Source: Nautilus pompilius (Eukaryota > Mollusca > Cephalopoda > Nautilida > Nautilidae). Taken from it: a DNA stretch of 64,000 nt. Within the stretch, counting starts at the first letter, position 1. The number at the start of each line of letters is the position of its first letter. The position numbers were made by a program, and so were the translations under genes. The notes below the pieces were generated by a model. It searched no databases, had not been told where the DNA came from, and saw only the letters and a list, made by a program, of their open reading frames with translations. Shown piece after piece: positions 37,791 through 50,139 of the stretch. The stretch spans positions 124,001 through 188,000 of the forward strand of contig JACATO010000689.1 of assembly GCA_018389105.1 (NCBI GenBank), given 5' to 3'.

Positions 37791-40700
37791 CTGCTGAGAC
37801 CTCGAGAGTCGGGAAAGGGTTCGACAAGACAACAAAGCAGTGTTTAATCGTTATTTATTGTTTCTATCAGTTATTTAGAAAAAAAAATATTTGAAATTCA
37901 TAGATGTGAACCAGACTATAATTTGTCATGAACGCTTTGGTTTTTTGGGGTTTTTTTGAGGAATAGACGATATGTCAATGTCGCTGTTTCTTCATTCGCT
38001 GGCTGGTAGTTGCACGGTTAAGAGATTAACCGACGACGAACCATTTTTTGGCATCAGTAGTTCTACATAAAGAATAAGGGATCAATAAATGTATCTTTAA
38101 AATAAAATTATTCCCCTTAAAAGCGCGCCGCGTGTTTGCTTTTATTAGCCTTAAATGCAGCCTTTAATTATCTTCATTCTTTCCCTCAACCATCTCGTAG
38201 ACCGCGATATTTTATTTCTTTTTTTTTTCTGTTTATACCGGGGGAATTAGTTCAAGAAATAAAATAATATAGATCTCATATTTAATGATTCATATCATTG
38301 TAACAATACAGTTGATGTTCTTTACCCGTACTTAACTTTACTTAGCGACAATTGTGCGTTGAATGGTTCGATATTGGGCCAATGTCGTAGAGGCTACTGA
38401 CCACGGCTGCGTTAAGACTGAAATCAGACACTCGCCCATCATCTTCCCGGCATTATTTCGACGAATTCAATTAAAACTCCGCGATTAAGTCAGCCTCACC
38501 AGCCTCTTTCCTTTCAGATTGGCCGTATTCCTATCGCGCAAGGCTTTGTTTATGAGAAGGTATTCTCCAGCTGATTCCCGGATGGCGGAATTCCAATAAT
38601 GCGATCCTTGCCACTGGTCGCACAATAATGCAATAATTAATACAGAAATGGCCAGAAAAGAAATTTGATTGTCACACCCCCCCCTCTCAAACGTTTGTCC
38701 CAAACTTCTAAACTTCGTTCACTATCATCCCAAAGACTACACACATTCTTAAAACGTACAAAGGCATACATTTATTTTCATCAACGGGGTTCCGGCTGCT
38801 TCTAATGACGACGAGAACGTATTTAAAAAAAAAAAAAAACTGTTTTCATTTCTATAAATTTTCAGGCAATAGGCACGTAAACACCTACCACGGGGTTGAC
38901 ATCATATGCGTGCGCTAGTGTCTGCGAACGGTGGTAAGGGCTATTGCGGAAATATAGACTGTTGACTTGCCCTCTGCTCGCAATTAGATACAGGTGAGTC
39001 TGCATTTATTGTATCTACGCAATGTTTATAAGAAAACATCTTTACCACTGTTGTCTTTCCCTTTGTCAACTTTGTTTCATTTGAGAATTTTCCACCCGCT
39101 AAATATCTGCGAGCAAAATGAGCACAAGAATGAATCACTGGATCATCCACTAAGTAAACATTAACCTTCCACAACAGTCCATTTCGAATCTTGTTGTCCC
39201 TTAGGTTTTAAATGCGGCTCTAGAGTTAAGGACTTTTATTAATTGCGGACTACCTCTGCTAGTTACGAAAAGTTTACTTATTTCTATAATAAATTTTAAA
39301 AAAAAAACGTGTTATCATTGTATGTTACATAGCATAATGTTCAAGGTTTAGTCCATCCTTAACACTTGTTTTTTTAAAAAAAATGCATGCATTCATAAGC
39401 AAAAGAGATTACAAATGCGTTAAAGCTATTAAAAGTTCTAAGGTTACCAGTAGGTTACTTTACTTGGAATTTTAATACATCTGTTAACAAATTATAATTT
39501 TTCCGACCACGTGTCTATCGCGATACTGCCATAAGAATGCCGTTGTACGTTCTCTGGATTTGAAAACTATCGGGTTCCAATTTACCCTGACGCGTCGCTA
39601 TGAGTAGATCTTAAGTAATTATTACCATGTTATAAAATTCCAACGATAAATCTACCAAGAACATAACTCTCGTTTTAGATTTCTATTTGTTGCTGTATCC
39701 TTCCCCTTTATTGTTACGATCATTGTCATCTTATGCTTTCATGCCTGGCAAATTTTAAGAATAATAGTTTTAAAAATAGTTGTGTTATTTTTAATCCTAT
39801 CACTATGCGAATTAAAATTTTATTTTATGGACTGAATTATTGGTGTTCCTTTAAAGGTTAGGAACTGACCTTTAAAAAGAGTGCTAAATACGCATGGGTG
39901 CACTAACTGGTAGTTCATTAATCAAAGAAATACCAACTGTTTAAAATGATTAATCGTGATTGACGATGCTTAGTTTAAGAAATGCACTGATTGGCTACAT
40001 GTGCTCGAGTACATTCCCAACACCGAAAAAAAGATCGATTTTAACCAGAATAGTAACATTGGCTGGACGAAAATGAGTCTTACTTCATCTTTAATGATTA
40101 ATATAAATGGCTAAAAGACTATCTCTATGTGGTATTTACGTCATTTCTACCATACATGATATCACATAAAAAGGGTATTTTGCGTTTTATATGTCATTAA
40201 AATATGAAGTAAACTCACATTTGTTCATAGTGTTCAAGACGATGAGATAAGAATTTCACGCGATGCCACAGGGACGTGGTACCTTTTCCAAAAAACTGTG
40301 CGTTGATCTCCTGGGGAGGAGATGCCGAAAAGAACAATGATAAATTGCTGTTCGGCAACAAAACTGATCGATTAGTCTATGATTCTGACTGTTGGTTTTA
40401 AAGAACGGAAAAAAATAATCCTCAAGGCGAAATTTTCAAACTGACTGGCAGGTAATTACAGGTGAGCTTAAAGGTGAAAAAGGTTCGTGCTGATAGCCTG
40501 AGGCGGCTGAGCAGGACTATCATCAACTAGGCGCTTCAGAAAGATATTGTTGGTTCAGTACCAGAAAGGCACCAGATTTTGAATCCACGTAGACTGGAAA
40601 CAGATTTAGTAAAATCTTGGGCAAGGGGGGATCACTAAAGATGACCAAGAGCGGAACATCAGAAACTACTTATAATTACATGATAATTAAGAAACGCTCA

Positions 40701-43700
40701 GTCTCCTTTAATAGCAAGATGAAGGCAAACGTGAAAGATGAAATAAAGGGAAAACCTCATAAGATATTGATGAGGCAGACGTTGAAACATCAAGCAACAA
40801 TGAACATAACTGAAACTTCATGTTCTCGCAAAATAAATAATTTACGGTTTGGATTTATAACCGTAACAGACCAATGGCTGGTCGGTTCAGTAAAGTCAGG
40901 TTATTTTTAATGCAAAACAAATTACAAAGAATGGTAGCATTTTCCAACAAACAGCTTTCTTCCTTCTATGTGTCAGTTTTTAATCGATTCAAATTAAGTT
41001 TCTATTATAAAACTTTTTTTAAACATTTTTACACAATTTTGAATATACTGGAAAAAAACTTCCCATAAAGGTTATGAAAGCCTTAAATATAAGAAATTCT
41101 AAAAAGAGATAAAGCTATTTATATTCATAATTTTGTTATACACTGACATTCAAAGGTATTGGAATACATATACTAATTGTAAGTACGTGTGATTGTACAC
41201 GTAGCGTTCGCACACGTTTCCAAAGACGGTAAGTTAAAACTCGTAATATCTCACAAATCATTTCCAATTTAGATAATTAAGACATCGACCCGGAACCCTT
41301 AAAACGTTTAGTGTCAACGATCTTGCGTTCTTCTAGGTGAAGTCCTGATCAGAGTTGGCTCTATAGATTTTTATGGGAGAATTCAGTTCAGGATTTTTTC
41401 TAGGGGAATACACGCCTCCTGCTCGGTAATCTCTCACCGAACAGAAAACGAAAGGTGAGTCAGTGAGCAGAACCGAAGGCGTTCTGTTTCAAGCGAGGAT
41501 TTCAGAAACTAGCGATGATCGAACATTATAAAATATTTTGAACTTTTCCTGTCATTAAGCACGTGCTTCATCCAAACGCGAATAAATGGCGGACCGTCTC
41601 AGCTACTAATTCATAAAGCAGTTATTATCTGTCAGTTTATACAAAAGGATTCACGAATATTTAATTAAAGTATTCCATTTCCACTCTTGGAAGAGACGGG
41701 TTAAACTCATTCAAGCTTACACTGTACCTGTTTTGCGGAAACAAATTGATACAAAACAGATGAAGCCAATCAAAACCGACCTATTCACGTTCATAAAACA
41801 ACATGTTAGCATTAAACACAGTGAGAAAGATCCTTATTACATGTAGCATATTTTTTGTAATAAATACAAACCACAATTATTTTACGTCAGGCTGTTTTTA
41901 AAAGACCTTAATAATTATGGGATAAGGTTTTCGTGTTTTCTGAATCGCGGAATATTACAGAAAACTGGAAGTTATTTGACCCGAGTCGTTTCCAAACCAA
42001 CTATTATTTCCTTCCCATATTATTATTATTATTATCATTATTAAAAATTATTCCCAGACAATAGAATTAAAGATGTACAATCATATCTACCTTAATAAAT
42101 TGCAACAAAGTTAAGATGAATTCAGTTTCTCCTTAAGGTTATTTTATTTCAGCTAACAAACTCCGCACTTCTACATCGAGTCCAGTGAGACCGAACCGTT
42201 TTGGCACCAAAGAATGAATGTTGGTGCCTTCAGTTTTGTTGGCAAGGTGTTTGTTCAATTCCGCCCCTTCTTAGCATCATACTTGGTTATATTCACCGAC
42301 GGCCATTGCTTGTTTGTCAGCTTTTAAATTTTGGGGAGGAAAAGGGATAATGAAAGATAAAAAACCGTCTTCGTGTTGCAAAGAGGACAGAAAGAACGTA
42401 TGGGCGATTTAATAAGTAAGGAAGACAAACCCACGTAGTGGTGTTTCCCGCTGATGAACACGCAAAGGGAGGGATCGCTATCTGTTCTATTTTGTTTGTA
42501 TGTACGTAGCTATGTTCTTATTCCGACCGTTCGCATCAGAAAAGAAATAATTTCGGTCTATCAGACTTCCGCCTGAACGAAAAGCATCGCCTAAGTTTGA
42601 TCTAAATAAATAATCGGTTAGTTAGTGATGAAAACAGCCCGAATGTTTCAGCAAATGATAATTGCGTTCGTGGCCAATGGGTAAAGATTTTCATCTAAAA
42701 CCAAATTATGCCTTTCGGATTTAGAATCAGTGTACATTTAAAAAAAAAAATACAATCAGATCAATCATAAGAAAATGCTGTTTAAAAATTATATTTAAAT
42801 GTCGTAAAAGCGGTTGCATGTTAATAAAGAAGAATAGTTTGATGCTGATTTTATTATATGGTTTAATAGATTACTTATGTCATTCTTCGGTTTAGTGGAT
42901 ACACCTTAATAAGTTGTTTTCTTTACCTTAAGATTGCAATCCTTGCTTGATTTTAGCATCGTCAGATGTGTTCCGCTTATACTGAGAACGGTAAAAGAAC
43001 AGAGACAATGCGCTGTTTGATGCTGCTCACTATAATTCTTTCTTTTGAGTTGACACGTAACAAGTTATAAATAAAACAATTAACGCTGGGATGGTTTTAA
43101 TTAAACAGATTTAGCAAATGAACTGCATGTCCAGGATTAATCTTAGAAAAGCTTTAAATAAAGGAGTACTTTACTTTTTAAAGGGACAGGTGTAAAACTG
43201 AAATGTGTCCAAGACGTCCGGTCTTGTTATGCAGAATAAGCGAGAATTATATTTCATCTTAATAATACGTATGGTTCCTCCTAGTTTTTTTTTTTTAAAA
43301 GTTAAAGTTAACATTGCACAATTACCACCATGTTCATGTTATTCTCACGGGATGATATCATGACAATTCAACATGCTCAGTTCTGTCACCCAGGTACGTA
43401 CGGCAACGTACTGTAGCATCGTCTGTGGAAGATCCACAGCCAGTAGCGCGTCCACGTCTCTCTGTCGGGTTCCTGAGGACGGACAAAGCGCCCACACCCA
43501 GGACGACCCTAAGGCGACAGACTCTCCGGAATGGTCGCCACCCTATAACAATTTGAGATTTTGGAAGAAACTGTAGAGCATGAATAAAACCAAACGTTTT
43601 TCATAATAGTAGTTTCAAAAATCAGGAATCATTATTCTCAGTACAACCGCAAATCTATTAAACGAAATATCCTGAATAAGATTATCGTAAAGGGTATTAA

Positions 43701-45050
43701 GGATGTGGAAAAATGGCAAATCTCTTAGGAAGATAATCTCCAGAAGTATACAGTCGGTGTCTCGCTCTTTGTTCATTTATCTCGCCGAGTGATGCTATAT
43801 AACCGTGCTGGACCGTTATCGACAAATGAAAGGACAAACATAAACTCTTAAATGGATTTGTTAGCGTGAAAATGGATGTGCGAAGTCAATGGCTAGCTTA
43901 ATTAAACCAGCTATAATAATAGGCTCTGGTTAAAAGAAAAAGGGAAATTTTAAAGTGCTAATCTTCTGGTTTTAACTTTTTAGGTCAAAGGACATTTTAG
44001 GACAGTAGTGAGATAGAAAAGAGATGAGCGAAAGGCGTTAGCCTCGCTAATCAACAAGATGACATAGGTAACGGTTAGAGACAGTCTGGAATAGTGGTCG
44101 AAGCGCGACCCTTCAAGAACTTCCCACGAAACATCTAAGCATGGAAAACCCTATTGGAACTCTTTGGTTTTAGATGTATAAAAGAATCCGAGGTGCCCCA
44201 AGGAAATCCATTCGGCAGGCTAGCAAGAAGAAAGCAAAGTGGAGCCTTTTGTCATTAGCAGTATAGTAAGCTTATCGATGACCGTGTCACAGGATTATTG
44301 TAATTACCTATTAAAAGGTGGTATTTTTCAATGGTTTTAAACTTTCTTGTTGTTTTTGTTTTTAAATTTTTTTTGTTTTTCTATCCTTCTGTATGATAGC
44401 TTTGTTTTTATATACTAGTAATAACACTTGCCTTTTTTGTTAATCCGATTAGAACGACATAAGCCAATAGCAAAACGGATAACGCAGCTAAATTATAGCT
44501 TTATAGCGGAAAAGGTGCATCTCTCACATCTGAAGAGCTTCGCTGTTTCCATCAGGATGAAAATTTTCCTTTTGAGTAGTGATGTCAGAACAATGATACA
44601 ACTTCGCTAGTTTTATCGCTTGTGGGTAATCGAATGTTCGTGAATAAGTGATTTTCTTACTGCTACTTTTTTTTCTTTCCATTATCATCAAGTTATTTTG
44701 ATAAATTATACATTTTTTACTATGCTCAGCTGCATGTGGTCATCACTGATTACTTCTCTCTGGCAAGACAGCCCGAGTTGCTTCTCTCTCGCCACTATAT
44801 ATATAAAGAGAGAAGGCACTATTCCAAACTGCAGCAGAATTAAAAGTCGGTAACTTTTTGCTGCCATTTAGCATTCACTGGAGCATGAAAACGCTGGACC
44901 GATATTCGGTATCTCTGTCTTGATTCAGTTCTTTCAAGCGCGATCCAGAAGAGGAAGGGGTGGACGGACGCAACTTTAGTAATTCGTGCTGAGAATTGCC
45001 ACCGTTGACAGTTAGCATTGAAGGTGTTGTGTTGGAAATTATCTTCATCG
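37791..45050. other. Long AT-rich non-coding stretch
   Basis: No gene recognised over about 7 kb. Frames of 64-97 codons (38485, 40617, 40874, 43373) show no domains. Several A/T runs occur (38824-38839, 39297-39307). Mildly GC-raised text at 41390-41600 and 43370-43520 has no readable product. Confidence 0.4.
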
Positions 45051-45760
45051 CGAAACGGCAGCCATCCGAATGCTCTCTAATGACCACGCTTTTTTGGGGC
45101 CGGGGGGGGGGAGAATTTGCTTTTTCTAAATCTTAAGGTGGAAAAAAAAGAATATTTCCCGTCTTCAGCGACTTCACTCTCTGCGTTCGAGATTATGAAC
45201 AAAAGAAGACGGGGCCGTGCTCCTCCCACGATCTTCGGTTGTCGCGGTTCTCATGGCAACGACGAAAAGCCCGGCATCTCAAGAAGTGCTTTGATTATTT
45301 TAAATTCCCGGTGGATTGATTTCATAACTGGTGGTTACAAAATTACGTTGGGGGGGGCGCGCACGCGAAAAAAGAAAGAGGAGATGTAGCTACTGAACAC
45401 GGTTGAAACTGTTGCCCAGGCGTGATTCATGAGCGGCTGGTGCCCGGGTTCTTTAACAACTTCGATTCATTCAATTGGGGCTGCAGTTAGTCCACGGCGA
45501 TAATTCACACCGCCGTAGCCTGCATCAGACTGGGGTCGACCAGGCGGAACTAAATGGAATTCACGTACTTGAGAATCTCAGCAGATGTTAGCCTGCCATT
45601 TCATCCTCACCGCAACCCCTAAAGCCGTTCCGCTGTGAAGTGTCAGTATCGCAAAATCAATGCGCGTTCCTCGAGTATCCTTAACCCCTCACCCCCCTCC
45701 CCCGCGCGCGCGCGCAGCAGTTTCGCCCATACAGAAGGGGGCTAACCACGCAGTCGTCAT
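45051..45760. promoter_or_regulatory. GC-raised block with G10 run and (CG)n
   Basis: A GC-rich island in AT-rich DNA. It has a G10 run at 45102-45111, a G8 run followed by GCGCGCACGCG near 45350-45364, and an alternating CGCGCGCGCGCGC tract at 45703-45715 behind a C-rich run. Alternating CG can adopt Z-DNA. A 90-codon plus frame (45117-45389) is Arg/Lys-rich and unconvincing. Possibly a CpG-rich regulatory island; no exon boundaries are seen. Confidence 0.3.
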
Positions 45761-45950
45761 TTACATGACTACGCCATATCTGTGGTAACGGAAGTTAAGT
45801 ACGCCGAACTTTCTCGCTAATCAAACAAAAAAGACATGATTAATAATTACTTTACATTTCTCTGCTTTATAGCCCACTTCGAATATGCTTTACTGGGCCG
45901 TGTAATGGATTCGAAACAAGGGAAAAGCTCGTACAATTTGCTATAAGGAA

Positions 45951-45968
45951 GAGAGAGAGAGAGAGAGA
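45951..45968. repeat. (GA)n microsatellite
   Basis: Nine GA units. It is a simple repeat. Confidence 0.95.
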
Positions 45969-47457
45969 AGAAGTGCGGTCAACTATTTTCGAATTCAAAA
46001 ATTTTATCGCAGCCGCAGACAACGAATATAACACGTCCACGGAATGTAAAGCAGAGAGATGTCCAGAAACATGGAAACCGATCTCCGAGAAGCACAGCTT
46101 ATATACATATATATATTCGGAAAAGTAAAGCAAAAAAATAAATAATTTCTATAGATAAATCGTGCCTATTGCTGAAAGAAAACGTAGCACCCGGAGAAAA
46201 CAAACCCGGTAAATTCGGGAAAGCTGCTAGCTAAAAGCGGAATAGGCGGCGATTCATGTAGGTTCAGACCCTTTCTCAGTACAAGAAATTTGTCTTTCAT
46301 ACAAATTATTGAGAAAGACAAGGATTACTAGAAACGTAAAAAAAAGTAGAGTTGGATATTTGAGAAGCAATAGTTTAAACGTGAAAACCACGTTTTGCTT
46401 GACTTTATTTGTATTTTTCCATGTGACAAGACGGCACAAACTGTTGGCAGAAAATAATTGAGCATCTTCATTTTGACAAAACCAAATTCCACAATTTAAC
46501 TTAGTTTACGCTCTGCAGTCATATTTAAATTCTACATTATCCCTGCTTTCTGTCGTTGACAGGTTATCAGTCGTTTTCTGCCCGTAAGTAAAAAAAACGA
46601 AATTTCGCTACTTTCAGTGTATATTTAAACGTGTAAGAAAATCTTTAAAATTTATCCTGTATTAAATGCCCCTCGATAGTCAGTTGGTTAACCTTAGTTA
46701 TAATATCTTAGGCGCACTTTTTTCCTTAACCTAATCGCTAATATTTTTTTGTTGAACTCGACAGACTTCCACTGCAAAACACGCTGGTTGGGAGCGATTT
46801 ACGGACTTGACGTTGCAAACGGTTATATTAATAATAAGATACTGTGTGTAATATTTGACAGATAATTTGGATGCAGATGCACCTCAAATAGTATACAAAG
46901 GGTTAAGAATTTCTGAACTATATATTTAATCGGATAGACATTAACTATCATAATCATATGCATAAAAACCTGAGTGACACACGATATACTGTACTTCAAA
47001 AAATAGATACTGTAGTTGAACAAATATTACAAAAGTTCACTACAGAAACAATTATCGTGAAACTCATCTATAAAGAACCGTCAATAGTTTAAAGGACTGT
47101 CTCTTGGCCTTGGGACGATTAAACAGTATCAGTATACTTGAATACAATCTGGCTTACGAAATTGTAAATTATATAATGGTGTTCTTTAAATTGTATAATA
47201 ACCGTGCATTTCAAAGTATATCAAATTTAAATCTTTAAAAAATAATAGTCTTTTTTTTTTGCAGTTTTCCGGGAGTCACTGGTTGCACGGTATAAGCACC
47301 TCTCGCTTTATTATTATCAGCTGTAATTTAAATTATATATATATAAATTCACATTTATTTCTGACAGTTTAGTTACTAGTTATAAAAGTATTCTGTCGCC
47401 TTTTACTGCTAAAAAATCGTTTCGAGTTCTTATTAATTGTCTCTGCATTCAAATGCC
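45969..47457. other. AT-rich non-coding stretch
   Basis: No gene recognised. Short TA-rich runs lie at 46101-46117 and 47334-47344. Confidence 0.45.
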
Positions 47458-47491
47458 AAAAAATCTATATATATATATATATAGATTTTTT
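47458..47491. repeat. 34-bp perfect AT palindrome
   Basis: The sequence reads A6-TCT, a TA run, then AGA-T6, identical to its reverse complement over 34 bases. It can form a cruciform or hairpin. It is probably a slippage product of a (TA)n repeat with matching flanks. Confidence 0.95.
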
Positions 47492-47864
47492 AGAAAATAT
47501 TTTCTTAGTTTTCCTATCTCTCTTTTTCTTTTTTTGTCTCTTTAAAAGTTTAGTAATTGCTTTGTTTCGCTCTCTGTTTTGCTAGAGATCTAAGGGATAA
47601 TTCCCAGCCGACGTCTCGCGAGAACGAACGAGATAACGAGGTTATTTGCGATAAACCCGTCGCATTTATATTCGACAGAAAATAAAAACAAACTTTTTTA
47701 AAAAAAAAAAAACAACAACAACAAAATGGGAAGAAAAAAAACTCTTCCTAAAGATAATTAGAAAAACCGTCTTGTTCGAAGAAGAATTTTTTTTTAAAAA
47801 AGGCAGAATATGCTATTAATCGTAATATTAAAAAAAATATTTAAAAAAAATAAAAGCAACGGAG

Positions 47865-48190
47865 ACATTGACAGAAGCGTATTTCGATAAAGTAAAAGTA
47901 GGCGGATTAACAGGCGGCCCTGACCGACGCGCCGTCAACCGACCGAGTGAGGAGGCAGCGGGGTTGTCTTTCTTGCGAGTTTTGAATGCAAGGAATGTCT
48001 GTCTCTGCGATTTACTCACCCTGATGTCTGCAGCGTTGGCTTACTATGGAGGCGGCTATGGCCTTGCGGTGATTCCCCAGGCTGAGGTTGTTAGCGCCTC
48101 TCCCTCTTCGCCCGGGCCGTCGTCGCGCATTCAGATTTCTACTCTATTAATTAAAAGAGCTAGGCTACCGGAAGTTAGTTAACACGGCGC
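47865..48190 (+). other. GC-raised island with 104-codon open frame, unrecognised
   Basis: A GC-rich, CpG-containing island in AT-rich flanks. The plus frame 47868-48182 is open for 104 codons, and its product has a Gly/Tyr stretch (AYYGGGYGLAV) and a Ser/Pro-rich part. No known domain, no signal peptide. A minus frame overlaps its start. It could be a fragment of an exon, but the lack of splice-site support and of any match in memory makes conserved non-coding DNA just as likely. A TTAATTAAAAG homeodomain-like site sits at about 48147-48157. Confidence 0.2.
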
Positions 48191-50065
48191 TTTGCCGTCG
48201 TTTACACGAATCGCCTGGCCAGCTTATTTACCTACTTATTTAAAATGTGTGTTCGAGTCTTATTTTACAGGTTGGATGCTGTTTATTATTCGCATACTAC
48301 ATTGAGAACATATTAGAAACTTTGTATTTACTGAGTCTGGCTTGGGTAGCATTTACAGGCGTATACTGGAGCAATTCAGTCTCTATATTAACAAATTAAA
48401 AAGGTAGATTTCATAATGCAACATCGCTGAGGGATCCTTATTCTAAGGCAGCAATAATAAATAAATAAATACATTTAATATATATATATAAATTTTTCAA
48501 CTTTCGTCGGGCTCCATTTATAGCAGCCCCAGCCGTTATCACCCCACTGCAAGCTCTTCTCTGTGATTTACATTACACAGTTAGACGCTTGTTAAGGATG
48601 GCGGTGCGTGGATTGCTGAACCGTATCTGATCGGTACATCGTCGATACTCGTAAGAGAAAGTGGAAATTTGAATACAAGACCGGTCTAACCCGTTAATCT
48701 AAACCGCCGTGTCGTCTCGGTGGGCTTTATGCGGATCCTGACGTGTCCGAACCCGGAGGAGAGCCCTAAACACTGTTATCTATCGTTAAACCGTGGAAGC
48801 CGAATGGCCGATCGAAAACGGGTCAACTATTAAATTAAGAGTTAGCAGTGCAAATGAGTAGAAAACTAATAAAACCGATCGCTGGAAAATGATTGAAACA
48901 GTAGGAAATTGTACATTATGAGCGAAACAAGAGACGTGAAGTCGCACATTCTCAAGATTCCCGACAACTCAGAGAGCATTTAAGAGCTGACCGGAACCAG
49001 TGCTTGAATATCTATACTGTTGAGGGTAATTACCATCTCTTTTTAAAGTTATTGCTCAACTTACTGGCATATAATTTTCATATTAATTTCTCCCTACTGT
49101 TTTATTAAAATTGAGCTATGGATTAAATAGCAACAAAAATACAGTTAACCAGGCGTAAATATGATAATAAAAAACAGATAACCAAAGCAGGTATATCGGC
49201 GAACTACAATAAAGGGAACACGTGATATAATAATTACATGCAAACTAGAATATTAAAACAGTTTTTTAATGTAACGAATAAGAAATAAAAAACTATTGTT
49301 AGATATGAAAGTTAATCAATTAAATATAAAATTATTTCCAAATTTTCTAAATTATTTTACTTTCTTATTTTGGTGTCCTGGGCAATTTTCTATAAGCAAA
49401 CAAAAAAATTTTTATTTCTGTTTTTCAATGGACTTTTTTCACGTCCCTTTGCAATGATGTTTTTCAGTCGTCGTTTAAGTCCTTGATGCTAATGATGTTC
49501 AATTTGTTATTTTAGTGACATATTTTAATGTCTAAAATTGGAGTTAAGAAAAAGTACTGATGCCAGTACATTTTTGAGATCTTGTCAATCATACCAATGG
49601 TGTTTTTATTCTTGATGTTTTTTGCTAGCATTGTTAAAAATTGTAATTATATTATTGTGGCAATTTTATTGTTGATAACATTTTGCTCTATCATCTGACG
49701 ATAATAATCCTCTACAGCTTTAGAATGGAATTATGGAATTTGTGTCCGTTTATCATTAGAAACCTAATGCAAGCAAACGTAACTTTTCCGATCTATGCTG
49801 AACCTGATAAATGTTTTGGGACATTTTTGCCAGTTGCATTTTTTATACTACTGTCGGTGTTTACAGTTTTCTGTTGATCCACTGTTTGTTATCAACGTTT
49901 TGCTAGCTGTCTGGCTTTAATCTTAATGATTCCGTTGCTAGTATTGTATCCATTGATCTTAAACTTCTCTGTCCGAATAACTCAACACCAACTAGAGAAT
50001 GGTGTTATTTTCAAAGATTTCCGAAGAACAGGAAATACGTTCTCATTATTGATAAGTGACGTTAT
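48191..50065. other. AT-rich non-coding stretch
   Basis: No gene recognised. Contains a TA repeat at 48479-48490 and weak GC-raised text at 48590-48800. Confidence 0.45.
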
Positions 50066-50139
50066 TACACACACACACATACACACAGAGACACCCACAC
50101 ACACCACAAACACCACACACACACACACACACACACACA
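50066..50139. repeat. (CA)n microsatellite, interrupted
   Basis: CA dinucleotides broken by CAT, GAGAC and CACAAA interruptions, with the purest run at 50113-50139. Frames through it on both strands are by-products. Confidence 0.96.

Noticed and set aside
43373-43576. 67-codon frame with an Arg-rich alternative reading, considered as a Tc1 HTH
   Set aside because: The readable motif order does not match the family.
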